A stretch of 64,000 nt of DNA from a virus. Under the pieces are notes generated by a model, which did no database searches, was not told where the DNA came from, and saw only the letters and a program-made list of their open reading frames with translations. This document shows, piece by piece, positions 19,349 to 28,335 of the stretch (position 1 is the stretch's first letter; each line of letters opens with the position of its first letter). Position numbers and translations under genes: made by a program. The stretch spans positions 62,001 to 126,000 of the IMG/VR virus record IMGVR_UViG_3300027782_003601. The stretch is one strand, 5' to 3'.

Positions 19349-20740
19349 ATGGCAGCAATATTACAATTAAGAAGAGGTACAACGGCAGCAAAACCAACTC
19401 TATCTGCGGGTGAAATGTATGTAAATACCACATCACAATCTTTACAGGTTGGAATTGATGGTTCAACTGAAATTACATTAGCAAAATTAAATAGTGTAAA
19501 CTCTGGTTCTTTTAATGTAAGTGGAGATATCACATTGGGTGGTACAATTACTATTGGTGATAATGCAATTGATAATGTTGTATTTAATGCAGATATAAGT
19601 TCTTCAATTATCCCAAATAATGATAATACATTTGATTTAGGTAGTACAACTTTTAGATATAGAAATGTAAATGCAACATCTATATCAGGAGCAATTGCTT
19701 CAACTAATGGTGTAATATCTGGTTCTTCTCAATTAACGATATTGAATGCCTATACTGCATCTGCAAATATATGGAGTGGAAGTATTGATACAAAATTTAC
19801 AACATTATTAAGTGTAACTGCATCTTATAATACTGCAACTGCATCTTTAAATACATTTAGTGCAAGTGTTAACGGACATATTGCAGATATTAATACTAAA
19901 ACTGGTTCATTTGAAACTAAAAATACTTCTTTAGCAACAATTAGTGGTTCATTAATTTTAACTGCAAGTTTTTTAGAAGCTAAAAACGTTTCTTTGGCAA
20001 CTACAACGGGTTCATTAATATTAACCTCAAGTTTTTTAGAAAGTAAAAATTTATCATTGGCAACAATTAGTGGTTCATTAATTTCAACTGCAAGTTTTGT
20101 TGAAACTAAAAATTTATCATTAGCAACTACAACCGGTTCATTGATATTAACTGCAAGTTTTGTTGAAACTAAAAATTTAACATTATTAACTACAACCGGT
20201 TCATTAATTTCAACTGCAAGTTTTTTAGAAGGTAAAAATCTTTCTTTAGCAACTATAACGGGTTCATTGATATCTTCGGCATCAATAGATTCTAGTAAAT
20301 TTACATCATTAGCAACATATACATCTTCATTAAATGTTTGGACAAGTTCAGTAGCAACAACAGGTTCTAACACATTTATTGGTAATGAAATTATAACAGG
20401 TTCATTGACAGTAACTGGTAGTGTAAAAGGAAACATAGTTCCAATAACTATAGCATCTCTTACTGCATCATTGGATATGAACTTAGGAAGTTATTTTACT
20501 TTAACTCTCGCAAATACTGTAACTACACATATTAGAGCTACAAATATAACGCCAGGTATGAGTGCAACACTTTTGATTACAACGGGTACAAATTCAACGG
20601 CATCACTATCGCCATTATTATTACAACCATCTGGTAGTTCATATAGTGCATCTATTGGTGTTAGTAAAAAAGATGTACTTTCGTTAGTTTCATTTGATTC
20701 AACAAATATGTATGTAGTATCAACTAAAGCAATGCAATAA
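19349..20740 (+). CDS. Tail fibre protein with 21-residue repeats
   Basis: 463 residues. The start AAILQLRRGTTAAKPTLSAGE followed shortly by LQVGIDGSTE is the common N-terminal attachment module of phage fibres (QLRRGT...L..GE.....). Then comes a strand-rich part with NDNTFDLGSTTFRYRNVNA, a usual fibre motif, and about six tandem 21-residue repeats of the type SLATISGSLILTASFLE (about residues 194-320) that should build a trimeric beta/coiled stalk. The C-terminal 110 residues (IVPITIASLTASLDMNLG onward) are a compact beta domain ending in LVSFDSTNMYVVSTKAMQ, a small tip domain seen in many fibres. Two putative late promoters precede it and a lectin-like gene follows. Confidence 0.8.
   Translation: MAAILQLRRGTTAAKPTLSAGEMYVNTTSQSLQVGIDGSTEITLAKLNSVNSGSFNVSGDITLGGTITIGDNAIDNVVFNADISSSIIPNNDNTFDLGSTTFRYRNVNATSISGAIASTNGVISGSSQLTILNAYTASANIWSGSIDTKFTTLLSVTASYNTATASLNTFSASVNGHIADINTKTGSFETKNTSLATISGSLILTASFLEAKNVSLATTTGSLILTSSFLESKNLSLATISGSLISTASFVETKNLSLATTTGSLILTASFVETKNLTLLTTTGSLISTASFLEGKNLSLATITGSLISSASIDSSKFTSLATYTSSLNVWTSSVATTGSNTFIGNEIITGSLTVTGSVKGNIVPITIASLTASLDMNLGSYFTLTLANTVTTHIRATNITPGMSATLLITTGTNSTASLSPLLLQPSGSSYSASIGVSKKDVLSLVSFDSTNMYVVSTKAMQ
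19928..20305 (+). repeat. Tandem 63-bp (21-residue) repeats in fibre stalk
   Basis: Six units beginning at 19928, 19991, 20054, 20117, 20180 and 20243 keep an exact 63-bp period; a seventh diverged unit starts at 20306. Each encodes SLAT-x-x-GSL-x-x-x-ASF-x-E-x-KN. Copies differ at several silent and conservative positions, so the array is old but length-variable in principle. Confidence 0.9.
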
Positions 20741-20741
20741 T

Positions 20742-21479
20742 ATGATATTTCAAAATTTTGGATTTAATCAAAATTATCCAATTACAAATATTATTTCCCC
20801 AAATTTAGTTTTTGATTTGGATGCAGCAAACTATTCAGCAGTACCTACTAATGGGACTACTATTGCAGGTACAGGTGCATACGCCATATCAACAAGTACT
20901 CCTAACTCTAGAATAACTTGGAATGCATCAAATGGTGGATTATTTAGAAGTAATTTTGGTGGAGATGGCATTGGTGATTATATTATAGGTGGACCTAACT
21001 GGGGTTCTGGTCAATCATATACAGTATTTATGGCATATAGATTAAATACCGCTTCAGTTGGTCCTCCGGGTAATACAACAAACTATGGTAGATTATTAAA
21101 CTCTAATACCGCAACTCCTGATTTTTTAATGGGTGGATATAGTGGTTATCCTCAAGCATTATTTATCAATGGGGTTACTGTCAATCTTACTGGAACTGCA
21201 AGAGATACCAATGTATGGCGTTTAGATTGGGCAGTAATAGATGGTAACGTTAAGAATGCAGATTTATATTCAGCAACATCATCGCAACCAACTACACCTG
21301 TATATACAACTACAAATGCTAGTATAAGCGCATTTAATCAACTTAGATTATTTGCCAAATCAGATGGAAATGAATGTGCACCTGGAGATATTGGATTTGT
21401 TAAAGTTTGGGATGGTAAATTAACTCTTTCGGAAATACAAACTCAATATGCGTTATATAAAACCAGATTTGGGTATTAA
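20742..21479 (+). CDS. LamG/concanavalin A-like lectin-fold protein
   Basis: 245 residues that read as one concanavalin A-like jelly roll. The N-terminus (SPNLVFDLDAANYSAVP) and the end (GDIGFVKVWDGKLTLSEIQT then QYALYKTRFGY) match the phage and bacterial LamG pattern 'G-x-I-x-x-x-x-V-W-x-x-x-L-x-x-x-E-I-x-x-x-Y'. Such domains bind sugars on the host surface. Placed 1 nt after the fibre and 11 nt before a structural protein, it could be an accessory tip or receptor-binding protein of the preceding fibre. Confidence 0.7.
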   Translation: MIFQNFGFNQNYPITNIISPNLVFDLDAANYSAVPTNGTTIAGTGAYAISTSTPNSRITWNASNGGLFRSNFGGDGIGDYIIGGPNWGSGQSYTVFMAYRLNTASVGPPGNTTNYGRLLNSNTATPDFLMGGYSGYPQALFINGVTVNLTGTARDTNVWRLDWAVIDGNVKNADLYSATSSQPTTPVYTTTNASISAFNQLRLFAKSDGNECAPGDIGFVKVWDGKLTLSEIQTQYALYKTRFGY

Positions 21480-21490
21480 ATTATTATAAT

Positions 21491-22741
21491 ATGTTAAAGA
21501 GAATACCAAAATCGGATATTAGTATAAGACCTTTTAAGGCATATAAGGAGTGGTCATTTAATCAAACAAGTGCACCAATTGCCGGTATATATGTATATTC
21601 TGCGAGCATTGGTAATGTAGTTAACAATTTCCCAACTGCATCTGTATATAATCCAACAAAAAATGAATGGATTTCATATTATCCTGCATCAATATACGGA
21701 CAATTGAGAGCTCAATTTTATAATGGAGAGGAAGATAATCCATTTTTTAGAAGTGGTGATAAAACAAATGTATATGATACCGATTCTAATACAAAAGAAA
21801 GATATTTAAATAATGATGCAAAAGTAATTTCAATACCACAAATATATACGGGTGAAGGAATTAAAAAAGGTTCGGTAGTATTAACGGATTCAAGTTCAGT
21901 TTACATAGATGATAGTTATGGTAATTTAATAAATTCTACTCCAGATACTGCAACTATTAGTAGATTAGATTTAGAAAATAATATAATAAATTTTACAGAT
22001 TCATTAGGAACAATATATAGTGCATCATTTCAATTAGCTTCTGGTGATTTTGATTTGGGATTGGGAACTATAAATGTAACATATAATGGAAACGATTATG
22101 ATTTAGTTTTACAAAGTATAGATGCAAACGATAATATGGTTGTAACTAATATTCCATTTTTAGGTGGAACAGGTCAATTTGGATTATCTCAAAGATTAGG
22201 TAATATATTTTACACTCAGGGATTAATAGTGTTTAATAGAAGTGCACATTTATTTTTAAAAAATGAATGGAATATATCATTTAAATCAACACAAACTATT
22301 TACGAAAACGAATATCTTTTAATTGTAAATGAAAGTGAATTTAATGTATCTACCAATCCATCTGCAATAATTATTGTAAATGAAGAAACGGGTAGTGTTC
22401 AAAATACGAATGATGTATTTAGTGCAATTCGTAAAAATACAATTACAAAAACAATTACAAATCCAGGTGTTAAATATATTCGTAAAAAATCTGTATTACA
22501 AAACGGAAATACTTTAGATTATAGATATGGTTCAAATGTAAATACTGCAATTAGTGGTGGATTTGAACATTATGATTTAAGTGGTTCTGTAGATTCAACA
22601 GGTTCATTTTTAAATCCATTTATTACAACAATCGGTTTATACGATGATAACTGTGAATTAGTAGCAGTTGCAAAATTACCAAAACCAATAAAATCGGAAC
22701 CAGATATTCCTGTAAATTTTATTGTTCGTTTTGATACATAA
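21491..22741 (+). CDS. Virion structural protein, paralogue of the 17962 gene
   Basis: 416 residues with the N-terminus MLKRIPKSDISIRPFKAYKEW and a beta-rich body. The C-terminal block PFITTIGLYDDNCELVAVAK followed by LPKPIKSEPDIPVNFIVRFDT is related to the end of the protein at 17962, marking them as paralogues. The N-terminal segment IRPFKAYKEWSF, as well as VFSAIRKNTITKTITNPGVK near residue 320, recurs in my memory of similar marine phage structural proteins but without a named role. Ends 2 nt before the next late promoter. Confidence 0.65.
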   Translation: MLKRIPKSDISIRPFKAYKEWSFNQTSAPIAGIYVYSASIGNVVNNFPTASVYNPTKNEWISYYPASIYGQLRAQFYNGEEDNPFFRSGDKTNVYDTDSNTKERYLNNDAKVISIPQIYTGEGIKKGSVVLTDSSSVYIDDSYGNLINSTPDTATISRLDLENNIINFTDSLGTIYSASFQLASGDFDLGLGTINVTYNGNDYDLVLQSIDANDNMVVTNIPFLGGTGQFGLSQRLGNIFYTQGLIVFNRSAHLFLKNEWNISFKSTQTIYENEYLLIVNESEFNVSTNPSAIIIVNEETGSVQNTNDVFSAIRKNTITKTITNPGVKYIRKKSVLQNGNTLDYRYGSNVNTAISGGFEHYDLSGSVDSTGSFLNPFITTIGLYDDNCELVAVAKLPKPIKSEPDIPVNFIVRFDT

Positions 22742-22743
22742 TT

Positions 22744-22753
22744 GATATTTATA
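22744..22753 (+). promoter_or_regulatory. Putative late promoter GATATTTATA
   Basis: Box 17 nt before the ATG at 22771; TTG at 22722-22724, 19 bp upstream. Confidence 0.6.
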
Positions 22754-22770
22754 TATAAACAATACAAACT

Positions 22771-22977
22771 ATGCCAACAATAGAAGAATTATACAAAGCA
22801 AACCAAGCATCATTAGGAGTTGATAAAATTTCATTTGCAGCAGGTCAGCACGCACAAACACCATACACTACCGATGATTTAAAAAAAGCAGATGAGCAAG
22901 TTTTAACTGCTGCAAAATTCAAAACAGGTAGAGGTGGTGCATTAATTGATAAAAAGTATTCTGATACTTTCAAATAA
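22771..22977 (+). CDS. Small hypothetical protein
   Basis: 68 residues, unrecognised. The sequence is polar and helical (MPTIEELYKANQASLGVDK, then TDDLKKADEQVLTAAKFK) and ends DKKYSDTFK, with no Cys and no membrane segment. It has a good putative promoter and lies 2 nt upstream of the resolvase gene, so it opens this small operon. Confidence 0.65.
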   Translation: MPTIEELYKANQASLGVDKISFAAGQHAQTPYTTDDLKKADEQVLTAAKFKTGRGGALIDKKYSDTFK

Positions 22978-22979
22978 TA

Positions 22980-23396
22980 ATGGCTAAAAAAGTTACATCA
23001 AAAAAACCAACCAAAAAAGGTTGGGTAGCAAGAAAGCATGGTTTCAAATCAGGCTTGGAAGAATCAATATCAATTCAAATAGATAGTAAAGGAATTCCCG
23101 TACAATATGAATCCGAAAAGATTCCATACATTGTACCTGCATCAAAACACACATACAATCCAGATTTTAAATTACCAAATGGTATCTTTATAGAAACCAA
23201 AGGTAGATTTGTTCCTGCTGATAGAAAGAAACACCTATTCATAAAAGAACAACATCCTGAATTTGATATTAGGTTTGTATTTACATCATCAAAAAACAAA
23301 ATTTCAAAAAATTCAAAAACATCTTATGCAGATTGGTGTGATAAGAATGGTTTTTTGTATGCGGATAAATTTATTCCAGAAGAATGGTTTAATTAA
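22980..23396 (+). CDS. Endonuclease I, T7 gp3-like Holliday junction resolvase
   Basis: The 138-residue protein follows T7 endonuclease I closely: SGLEESI, KIPYIVPASKHTYNPDFKLPN (read as IPYIVPAS and HTYNPDF), GIFIETKGRF, DRKKHLFIKEQHPEFDIR, and FADK/YADKFIPEEW at the end. The four catalytic residues of the family are in place as Glu27, Asp62, Glu72 and Lys74. It cleaves branched DNA, and in T7 it also degrades host DNA. In a T4-like phage, which normally uses endonuclease VII, it is the likely junction-clearing enzyme before packaging. A basic N-terminal tail (KKVTSKKPTKK) may bind DNA. Confidence 0.93.
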   Translation: MAKKVTSKKPTKKGWVARKHGFKSGLEESISIQIDSKGIPVQYESEKIPYIVPASKHTYNPDFKLPNGIFIETKGRFVPADRKKHLFIKEQHPEFDIRFVFTSSKNKISKNSKTSYADWCDKNGFLYADKFIPEEWFN

Positions 23397-23428
23397 TTTG
23401 GAAATTTGAAATAATTGTTGTATCTTTG
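23397..23428 (+). promoter_or_regulatory. Bacteroidota-type promoter (TTTG-20-TATCTTTG)
   Basis: TTTG at 23397-23400 and TATCTTTG at 23421-23428 are separated by 20 bp, matching the Bacteroidota housekeeping consensus (TTTG / TAnnTTTG). The -7 box ends 4 nt before the ATG at 23433, so the mRNA for primase is probably leaderless. This is the only host-type box I found, suggesting early expression by host RNA polymerase. Confidence 0.75.
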
Positions 23429-23432
23429 TATC

Positions 23433-24374
23433 ATGCTAAATAATACAGATAAAACAAAAATAACTACAACACTATCTAATGTGTTAGGAAGTTTTTCCGT
23501 TTTAAGGGGAAACGAATTAGCATTTCATTGTCCATTCTGCCATCATCACAAACAAAAATTACAAGTAAATACCGAAACACAACATTGGCATTGTTGGACA
23601 TGTAATAGTGGTGGTAAGAAACTCACATCCTTATTAAAAAAGTTAGATGTTGATAGGAAAACTATTACGGTTATTAGAGAGATATATGGTGATTCACACT
23701 ATAACCCACAAAACGAAGATAGTGATGCTAAAATATTTATTTCATTACCAAAGGAGTTTATTTCATTAGCAGAACAACCAAAGGGGTTTAATCCAGAATA
23801 CAAACAAGCAATGAACTACCTTATTCAAAGAGGTATAACAGAAAAACAAATTGTAAAGTATGGTATTGGGTATTGTAAAGAAGGTTTATATAGTAGAAGA
23901 GTAATTATCCCATCTTATAATTGCGATGGTTCATTAAACTACTTTGTTTCTCGTTCTTATTATATAGATGAGAAGATGAAATATAAAAATCCACCAATCA
24001 GTAAAAATGTAATTTGTTTTGATTCCCAAATAAATTGGAATGAACCAATTATCTTATGTGAGGGGGTATTTGATGCAATTACAATCAGAAGAAACGCAAT
24101 TCCCCTATTAGGGAAGTTTCCATCTAAATTATTAGTTGAAAAAATCTTTATGAATGGGGTTAGTGATATTGTTATTTCATTAGATAATGATGCTAAAACG
24201 GAAGCATTGAAAGCATCTGAATATTTTAGAAAGCAAGGAATAAATGTTAAATTTATGAATCTAAAAGATAAAGATGCTGCTGATATGGGGTATAATAAGT
24301 TTTACGAAGAATTAAATTCTACAAAAGAATTTGGAATAGAAGATTTGTTGTTATCAAAAATTAATAGTTTATAA
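23433..24374 (+). CDS. DNA primase with zinc finger and TOPRIM domain
   Basis: 313 residues. A zinc-ribbon (Cys33, Cys36 in FHCPFCHH and Cys54, Cys57 in HCWTCNSGG) resembles the CHC2/gp61-type finger that recognises template sequence. The TOPRIM core follows with ILCEGVFDAI (Glu210) and DIVISLDNDAK (Asp251, Asp253), the metal-binding triad. No helicase motor is attached, so it acts like T4 gp61 with a separate helicase encoded elsewhere. An in-frame TTG at 23415 exists, but it would place translation start inside the promoter; the ATG at 23433 is preferred. Ends by TAATG overlap with the glycosyltransferase gene. Confidence 0.88.
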   Translation: MLNNTDKTKITTTLSNVLGSFSVLRGNELAFHCPFCHHHKQKLQVNTETQHWHCWTCNSGGKKLTSLLKKLDVDRKTITVIREIYGDSHYNPQNEDSDAKIFISLPKEFISLAEQPKGFNPEYKQAMNYLIQRGITEKQIVKYGIGYCKEGLYSRRVIIPSYNCDGSLNYFVSRSYYIDEKMKYKNPPISKNVICFDSQINWNEPIILCEGVFDAITIRRNAIPLLGKFPSKLLVEKIFMNGVSDIVISLDNDAKTEALKASEYFRKQGINVKFMNLKDKDAADMGYNKFYEELNSTKEFGIEDLLLSKINSL

Positions 24375-24931
24375 TGAAAATAGGATTTATACTTCCTGGT
24401 AGAGATTTTTCCAATAGATTCATAGATAGTTGGACAAATGTTTTATATTGTATGCCAAAAGAGTGGGATTGGTTTCATATTAGTGGATACGCACCAAATA
24501 TTTTTTATAATAGAGAAGCTTTGTTGTATAGAGCAAAAGTATTTAAACCCACACATTATATGTGGATTGATAGTGACCAAGTTTTTAATTTTAAAATGTT
24601 AGAAAAATTAGTAAATCATAATTTACCAATAATATCTGGAATATACAAAAAATCACCAGATTTATTTGCTTGTTGTAAATTAGATGGAAAAACTTTAACA
24701 ATAGAAGATATTGTAGGTAAAACCGATTTAATGGAAGTTAAAGCAAATGGTATGGGGTTTATGTTGGTTAAAAGAGAAGTATTTGATTGTATTATAGACC
24801 CATTTGAACCACAGGACCCAGACCAATGGGAAGATTTTACATTTGCAAAAAAAGCAAGAGAAAGAGGTTATAAATCATATATTGACCCAACTTTAATAGT
24901 AGGACATGAAAAAAAGATAGTTTATGAATAG
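24374..24931 (+). CDS. Glycosyltransferase-like protein (GT-A fold, phage type)
   Basis: 185 residues. MKIGFILPGRDFSNRFIDSW starts a Rossmann-like first strand, and MWIDSDQVF (Asp66-Ser67-Asp68) gives the DxD metal/sugar-nucleotide motif after a helix ending FKPTHY. A second half-domain, VKANGMGFMLVKREVFDCI followed by WEDFTFAKKARERGY, matches small phage glycosyltransferases with the 'E/D-D-x-x-F' acceptor-side motif. It lies between primase and the recombination fusion, by TAATG overlap with primase, which fits modification of DNA or a virion protein, but the acceptor cannot be told from sequence. Confidence 0.75.
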   Translation: MKIGFILPGRDFSNRFIDSWTNVLYCMPKEWDWFHISGYAPNIFYNREALLYRAKVFKPTHYMWIDSDQVFNFKMLEKLVNHNLPIISGIYKKSPDLFACCKLDGKTLTIEDIVGKTDLMEVKANGMGFMLVKREVFDCIIDPFEPQDPDQWEDFTFAKKARERGYKSYIDPTLIVGHEKKIVYE

Positions 24932-24976
24932 AATAAAAATAATTTACAATATAAAATACTATATAAAAAATAACTT

Positions 24977-27900
24977 ATGTTAAAATTAAAAAAGGTGTTT
25001 CATGTGGCCGATGTACATATTCGTAATGTAAAAAGACATAATGAGTATCGTCAGGTGTTTAATAAAATGTTTAATGAAATTCGTAAAAGAGGAACAGAGG
25101 ATTCAATAATTTATTTAGCAGGTGATATTGCTCATGCTAAATTAGAACTATCCCCTGAATTGGTTAGAGAGATTAGTTGGTTATTTACGGAGTGTTCTAA
25201 ATTGTGTGAAACTATTCTTATTACGGGAAATCACGATTGTAATATGAATAATTCCGATAGATTGGATGTACTTACTCCAATCGTAGAGGCATTAAATTTA
25301 CCAAACTTTACATACCTACGAGATACTCAAGTTTACTCAATTGGTGGAGTAGATTTTTCTGTATTTTCTATTTTTGATAAAAGAGAAAATTGGATTCCTG
25401 CAAATAAACTTTTTGGTAATAAAAAGATTGCACTTTTTCACGGACCATTAGATACATCTCAAACGGATATTGGATATGTGGTATCATCTCGGCATTTTAC
25501 ACCCGATATGTTTGATGGGTATGATTTGGCTCTATTAGGTGATATTCATAAAAGACAAATCATTACATCTCCTAAAGGATGTACTATTGCATATGCGGGT
25601 TCATTGGTTCAGCAAAATTTTGGTGAAACTTTGGAGAAACATGGTTTGCTTGTTTGGGATTTGGATAAAATGAGTTATGAGGAAATTGATATTCAAAATG
25701 ATTATGGATATTATACTATGGATATTGATAATGGAAATGTTCCAAAGGTTTCCGATATGCCAAAGAATCCTCGTTTAAGAGTTCGTTTATCAAATACGGA
25801 TACTTCGGATACTAAACGAGTAATTGCTGAAATAAAACAATTATATGGTGTTGAGGATTTTACAATTATTAGAACAGATTCACTTTCTAAATCAAAAACA
25901 GGAAATAGAAACAATAGATTAGATTTTGAAGATATAACCGATGTAAACTATCAGAACTCTCTTATAAATGATTATATTGGTAGAATGATGCCGTTTGTTA
26001 CTAAAGAAGATTTAGATGGGTTGGAAAATATTAATAGAGATATTAATAGTAGAATAACTCACGATGATATACAAAGAAACATACATTGGAAACCAGTTAA
26101 GTTTGAGTTTTCTAATATGTTTAGTTATGGAGAAAATAACAAAATTGATTTTACTAAAATTGGTGGATTAATGGGATTATTTGCACCAAATGCAGCTGGT
26201 AAATCTTCTCTATTTGATGCAATTTCATTTTGTTTATACGATAAGTGCAGTAGAGCATTTAAAGCATCTAATATTTTAAACAATCGTAAAACGGATTTTG
26301 TTTGCCATTTACATTTTCAAATTGATGGATTGAATTACCACATTGAAAGAACTGCCAAAACAATTAACAAAGGGAAAAATGTTAAAGTTGATGTTCAGTT
26401 TTGGAAAGAAGAAAATGGATTAAATACAATCTTAAATGGAAATGAAAGAAGAGATACGAATCAAATTATTGAACAATATGTAGGAAAATATGAAGATTTT
26501 ATTTTAACTGCATTATCATTACAAGGAAACAATGCTTTATTTATTGATAAATCTCAATCGGAAAGAAAAGATTTATTAGCACAATTTATGGGTATTAACA
26601 TATTTGATAAATTATACGATATTGCAAGTGAAGATATTAAAGAAGTTTCTATCTTAATTAAAAACTTTAAGAAAATAGATTTTACTTCAGAATTAGCTGA
26701 AAAAAAGATTGAATTTATTGCTAAAACTACCGAACTTAAAGATTTAGAAAAAACATTAGATATTAGAACATATGATAGAGATGATTTAGGAGAAAGAATT
26801 GTTGGATTAAGTGCTCAATTAGTTCCTATGGATGGTAATTTAAATATAGATGATTTGAATCAATCTAAAACAAAATTACAATCTACATTGAATGGGTATA
26901 CTTCTTCATTTGAAACAAAACAAAATACTATTACCAATTATAGTAAATTGGTTGCAGATGTTTCTGAATCAATGGAAACCACTAAAAAGTTTTATATTTC
27001 AGAAGAAGAACACATTGATATTGAAGAAGCTCACTCTAATTATGTTAAAGCAGAAAGAGATTATAGTGAAGCAAATACCAAACATCAATTATTAAAACAA
27101 AAAATTCAAACTATTAAAGATAAGATTGCTCATTTAGAAACACATGAATATGACCCTAATTGTAAATTCTGTTGTGATAACGTATTCGTAAAAGATGCAT
27201 TAAAAGCAAAAGAAGAGTTGGAGGGATTGGAAGCGAGTTTAGATTATAGTTTGGATGATGTAAATGGTTCTCTAAATGTAATGAGTCTTTTTGAAACATC
27301 CAAAGAACAATACAAAGATTTACAAACATTAAAATTAAAATATCAAAAAGGATATTCTACAATTGAAACCGAAAAAGCAGAATTAAACGGATTAAAAACT
27401 AAAATAGAATTAGCAAAGCATCAATTAGAAGTTGTTGAAGAAAATATTCGTAAGTATTATATAAATGAAGAAACCATTAAACGTAATACTAAGATAGAAA
27501 CTATGATAAATGGTTTACAAAAAACCAAAAAAGAAATAGAAGCAGAAGTATCTGAATTGAGTAGAAAGATTGGTGATACAAAGGGTGTTATTGCCTCCAT
27601 ATCTTCGTTTGTAGAGGGGATAAAGGTTAGGATGAATGAAGTTAAAGACTTGGAAGAAAAGAATCGTTTATACACCTACTATTTGGATTCTGTAAAAAGA
27701 GATGGGATACCTTATGAGTTAATTTCTAAAGCTTTGCCTGTTATTGAAAACGAAGTAAATAACATTCTTGCGCAAGTAGTTGATTTTAGTTGTGTAATGG
27801 AAATGGATGGTAAATCAATTAATGCTAAAATAGTTTATGATGACCAGGAATGGCCTTTAGAGATGTGTAGTGGTATGGAGAAGTTTGTTAGTGGATTGGC

Positions 27901-28138
27901 AATCAGAGTTGCGCTTATTAACATATGTAACTTACCCCGTCCAAACTTTTTAGTAATTGATGAAGGGTTTGGTACATTAGATTCCGATAATTTATCATCC
28001 TTATTTATGATGATGCAATATCTTAAAACTCAATTTGATTTTATATGGGTTATATCTCACTTAGAACAAATGAGAGATATTGTAGATGGTTTAATTGAAA
28101 TTAAAAAAGTGGATGGGTTCAGTAAGATTAATTTTTAA
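24977..28138 (+). CDS. Fused Mre11/SbcD-Rad50/SbcC recombination protein (T4 gp47 + gp46 in one chain)
   Basis: 1053 residues. Part 1 (1-365) is an Mre11-type phosphoesterase: HVADVH (Asp12, His14), AGDIAH (Asp50), TGNHD (84-87), FHGPLD, LLGDIHKR. Part 2 (370-1053) is a Rad50-type ABC ATPase: Walker A APNAAGKSS (Lys409), long coiled coil (about 560-930) with a central zinc hook CKFC (Cys729, Cys732), signature EMCSGMEKF, Walker B FLVIDEGFGTLD (Asp995, Glu996), and final H-loop WVISHLEQM. T4 encodes these as two subunits, gp47 and gp46; here one uninterrupted frame joins them, with no ATG at the junction that would need separate translation. It resects DNA ends for recombination-dependent replication and probably degrades host DNA. 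Confidence 0.9.
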   Translation: MLKLKKVFHVADVHIRNVKRHNEYRQVFNKMFNEIRKRGTEDSIIYLAGDIAHAKLELSPELVREISWLFTECSKLCETILITGNHDCNMNNSDRLDVLTPIVEALNLPNFTYLRDTQVYSIGGVDFSVFSIFDKRENWIPANKLFGNKKIALFHGPLDTSQTDIGYVVSSRHFTPDMFDGYDLALLGDIHKRQIITSPKGCTIAYAGSLVQQNFGETLEKHGLLVWDLDKMSYEEIDIQNDYGYYTMDIDNGNVPKVSDMPKNPRLRVRLSNTDTSDTKRVIAEIKQLYGVEDFTIIRTDSLSKSKTGNRNNRLDFEDITDVNYQNSLINDYIGRMMPFVTKEDLDGLENINRDINSRITHDDIQRNIHWKPVKFEFSNMFSYGENNKIDFTKIGGLMGLFAPNAAGKSSLFDAISFCLYDKCSRAFKASNILNNRKTDFVCHLHFQIDGLNYHIERTAKTINKGKNVKVDVQFWKEENGLNTILNGNERRDTNQIIEQYVGKYEDFILTALSLQGNNALFIDKSQSERKDLLAQFMGINIFDKLYDIASEDIKEVSILIKNFKKIDFTSELAEKKIEFIAKTTELKDLEKTLDIRTYDRDDLGERIVGLSAQLVPMDGNLNIDDLNQSKTKLQSTLNGYTSSFETKQNTITNYSKLVADVSESMETTKKFYISEEEHIDIEEAHSNYVKAERDYSEANTKHQLLKQKIQTIKDKIAHLETHEYDPNCKFCCDNVFVKDALKAKEELEGLEASLDYSLDDVNGSLNVMSLFETSKEQYKDLQTLKLKYQKGYSTIETEKAELNGLKTKIELAKHQLEVVEENIRKYYINEETIKRNTKIETMINGLQKTKKEIEAEVSELSRKIGDTKGVIASISSFVEGIKVRMNEVKDLEEKNRLYTYYLDSVKRDGIPYELISKALPVIENEVNNILAQVVDFSCVMEMDGKSINAKIVYDDQEWPLEMCSGMEKFVSGLAIRVALINICNLPRPNFLVIDEGFGTLDSDNLSSLFMMMQYLKTQFDFIWVISHLEQMRDIVDGLIEIKKVDGFSKINF

Positions 28139-28298
28139 TTTTATCTACTTTTAAAACATTAAAAGATGGTTTATGAACACCAACGTGTTTTTTGATTAAA
28201 TTTTCAACTAAACTACCCATTTTGAACCCATGTTCTTCGCAATATTCTTTGAGAAGTTCGTGGGTTTCTTTTTTGATTTGTAGCATTGCATATTTCAT
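28128..28298 (-). CDS. Small ribbon-helix-helix DNA-binding protein (antisense)
   Basis: The only minus-strand gene seen. Reading from the ATG at 28298 (complement) gives 56 residues: MKYAMLQIKKETHELLKEYC, then EEHGFKMGSLVENLIKKHVG and a short basic tail, ending at TAA 28130-28128. The pattern of a short beta strand (YAMLQI), a helix (KETHELLKEYCEEHG) and, after a turn, a second helix (MGSLVENLIKKHV) is that of the CopG/Arc/MetJ ribbon-helix-helix fold, which dimerises and binds operator DNA with the strand. It overlaps the 3' end of the fusion gene by 11 bp. Its own promoter-like box lies at 28345-28336. It is likely a repressor of its own or neighbouring promoters. Confidence 0.75.
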   Translation of the reverse strand: MKYAMLQIKKETHELLKEYCEEHGFKMGSLVENLIKKHVGVHKPSFNVLKVDKIKN

Positions 28299-28335
28299 AA
28301 CTTTATTTTTCTATAGTAAATATTAGTTTTATTTA

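Noticed and set aside
19825-20436. 203-codon antisense frame over the fibre repeats
   Set aside because: Its Val/Asn/Glu repeats mirror the 63-bp repeat units; no promoter or start context supports it.
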